Assembly (NCBI GenBank): GCA_900708905.1
Contig: CAADRB010000004.1
Span: forward strand, 878,928 to 942,927
Origin: Hymenolepis diminuta
Taxonomy: Eukaryota > Platyhelminthes > Cestoda > Cyclophyllidea > Hymenolepididae
DNA: 64,000 bases
Reading direction: 5' to 3'
The position numbers were made by a program, and so were the translations under genes. How positions within the stretch are numbered: the first letter of the stretch is position 1; each line of letters opens with the position of its first letter. The notes beneath the pieces were generated by a model. The model was not told the DNA's origin, made no database searches, and saw only the letters and a list, made by a program, of their open reading frames with translations. Of this stretch, positions 63,601 to 64,000 are shown one piece after another.

Positions 63601-64000
63601 ACGTCAATCTGGAGACCTCTGATTTGGCAGACATGTATTTTGACCACTGAGTCAACGCCGCCCTATCAATTGGTTAGTATTTTGAATATCTTCTTATTCA
63701 TTTTATCCTATAAACTCTGCATAATTTTGCAAACTAAATAATGATACCTCTAAATTAGCAGTTACTGAGAGCCGTGGAAACATCACAAAGATTGAGAGAG
63801 GATATAAATCACTGTTGCACATAATACAACCGGCCCCAATTTAACAAGGACAGTAAATCAGTACAAAGATTCTTAGGCGTGCCGTCGAGTTGAAGGACAA
63901 ACCAAATTTCGTGAGAATCAAGATCGTTAAATGTCCCTTCGTTCTTGTTTCTATACACTGAGCACTTTATTACACTTTAGTTCCTAATATAAAATGTTAA
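60650..64000. other. No gene seen in the right end of the window
   Basis: Short open frames only. A GC-richer patch at about 61,660-61,900 and a tRNA-like stretch at 63,580-63,665 (on the minus strand GGCGTTGACTCAGTGGTCAA resembles a box A) may be repeat remnants. Confidence 0.5.

Noticed and set aside
1..64000. CRISPR arrays, operons, rRNA genes, prokaryotic islands
   Set aside because: Nothing in the window fits; genes are spliced and the DNA is eukaryotic throughout.

Overview
The window is animal nuclear DNA: AT-rich, mostly non-coding, with split genes, GT-AG introns from about 30 nt to almost 6 kb, AATAAA signals and animal-specific protein families. Introns packed at about 30-44 nt beside introns of several kb are typical of flatworms (tapeworms and flukes have an intron-length peak near 36 nt), so a platyhelminth is my best guess. 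No sequence here proves the taxon.

Layout. (1) 1,435-9,997, plus strand: the 3' part of a lachesin-like immunoglobulin cell-adhesion gene in five exons. (2) 9,998-24,206: a gene-poor stretch with repeats, a pair of ~103-nt direct repeats and an assembly gap. (3) 24,207-25,923, minus: a small gene for a PEP-19/PCP4-like IQ-motif protein, assembled from very short exons. (4) 30,455-31,169, minus: a decayed, internally deleted IS630/Tc1/mariner transposase. (5) 35,097-37,584: a tight cluster. A sperm protein Sp17-like gene (minus) is divergent from a HAP40 (huntingtin-associated protein 40 / F8A) gene (plus). The HAP40 gene converges on the last exon of a tetraspanin gene (minus), which runs up to at least 46,901. 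(6) 52,220-53,481, minus: an unrecognised two-exon coding candidate with a 37-nt intron, and a further possible exon. (7) The rest, to 64,000, holds repeats, SINE-like tRNA-related fragments and a 493-nt gap.

The HAP40 gene is the best surprise. All nine exons can be read by eye. Its eight introns are about 30-53 nt, and two junctions keep frame and homology only with GC-AG splicing. At least seven copies of one unnamed ~300-350-bp dispersed repeat are spread over the window on both strands. All functions are read from motifs by eye; no database search was possible.
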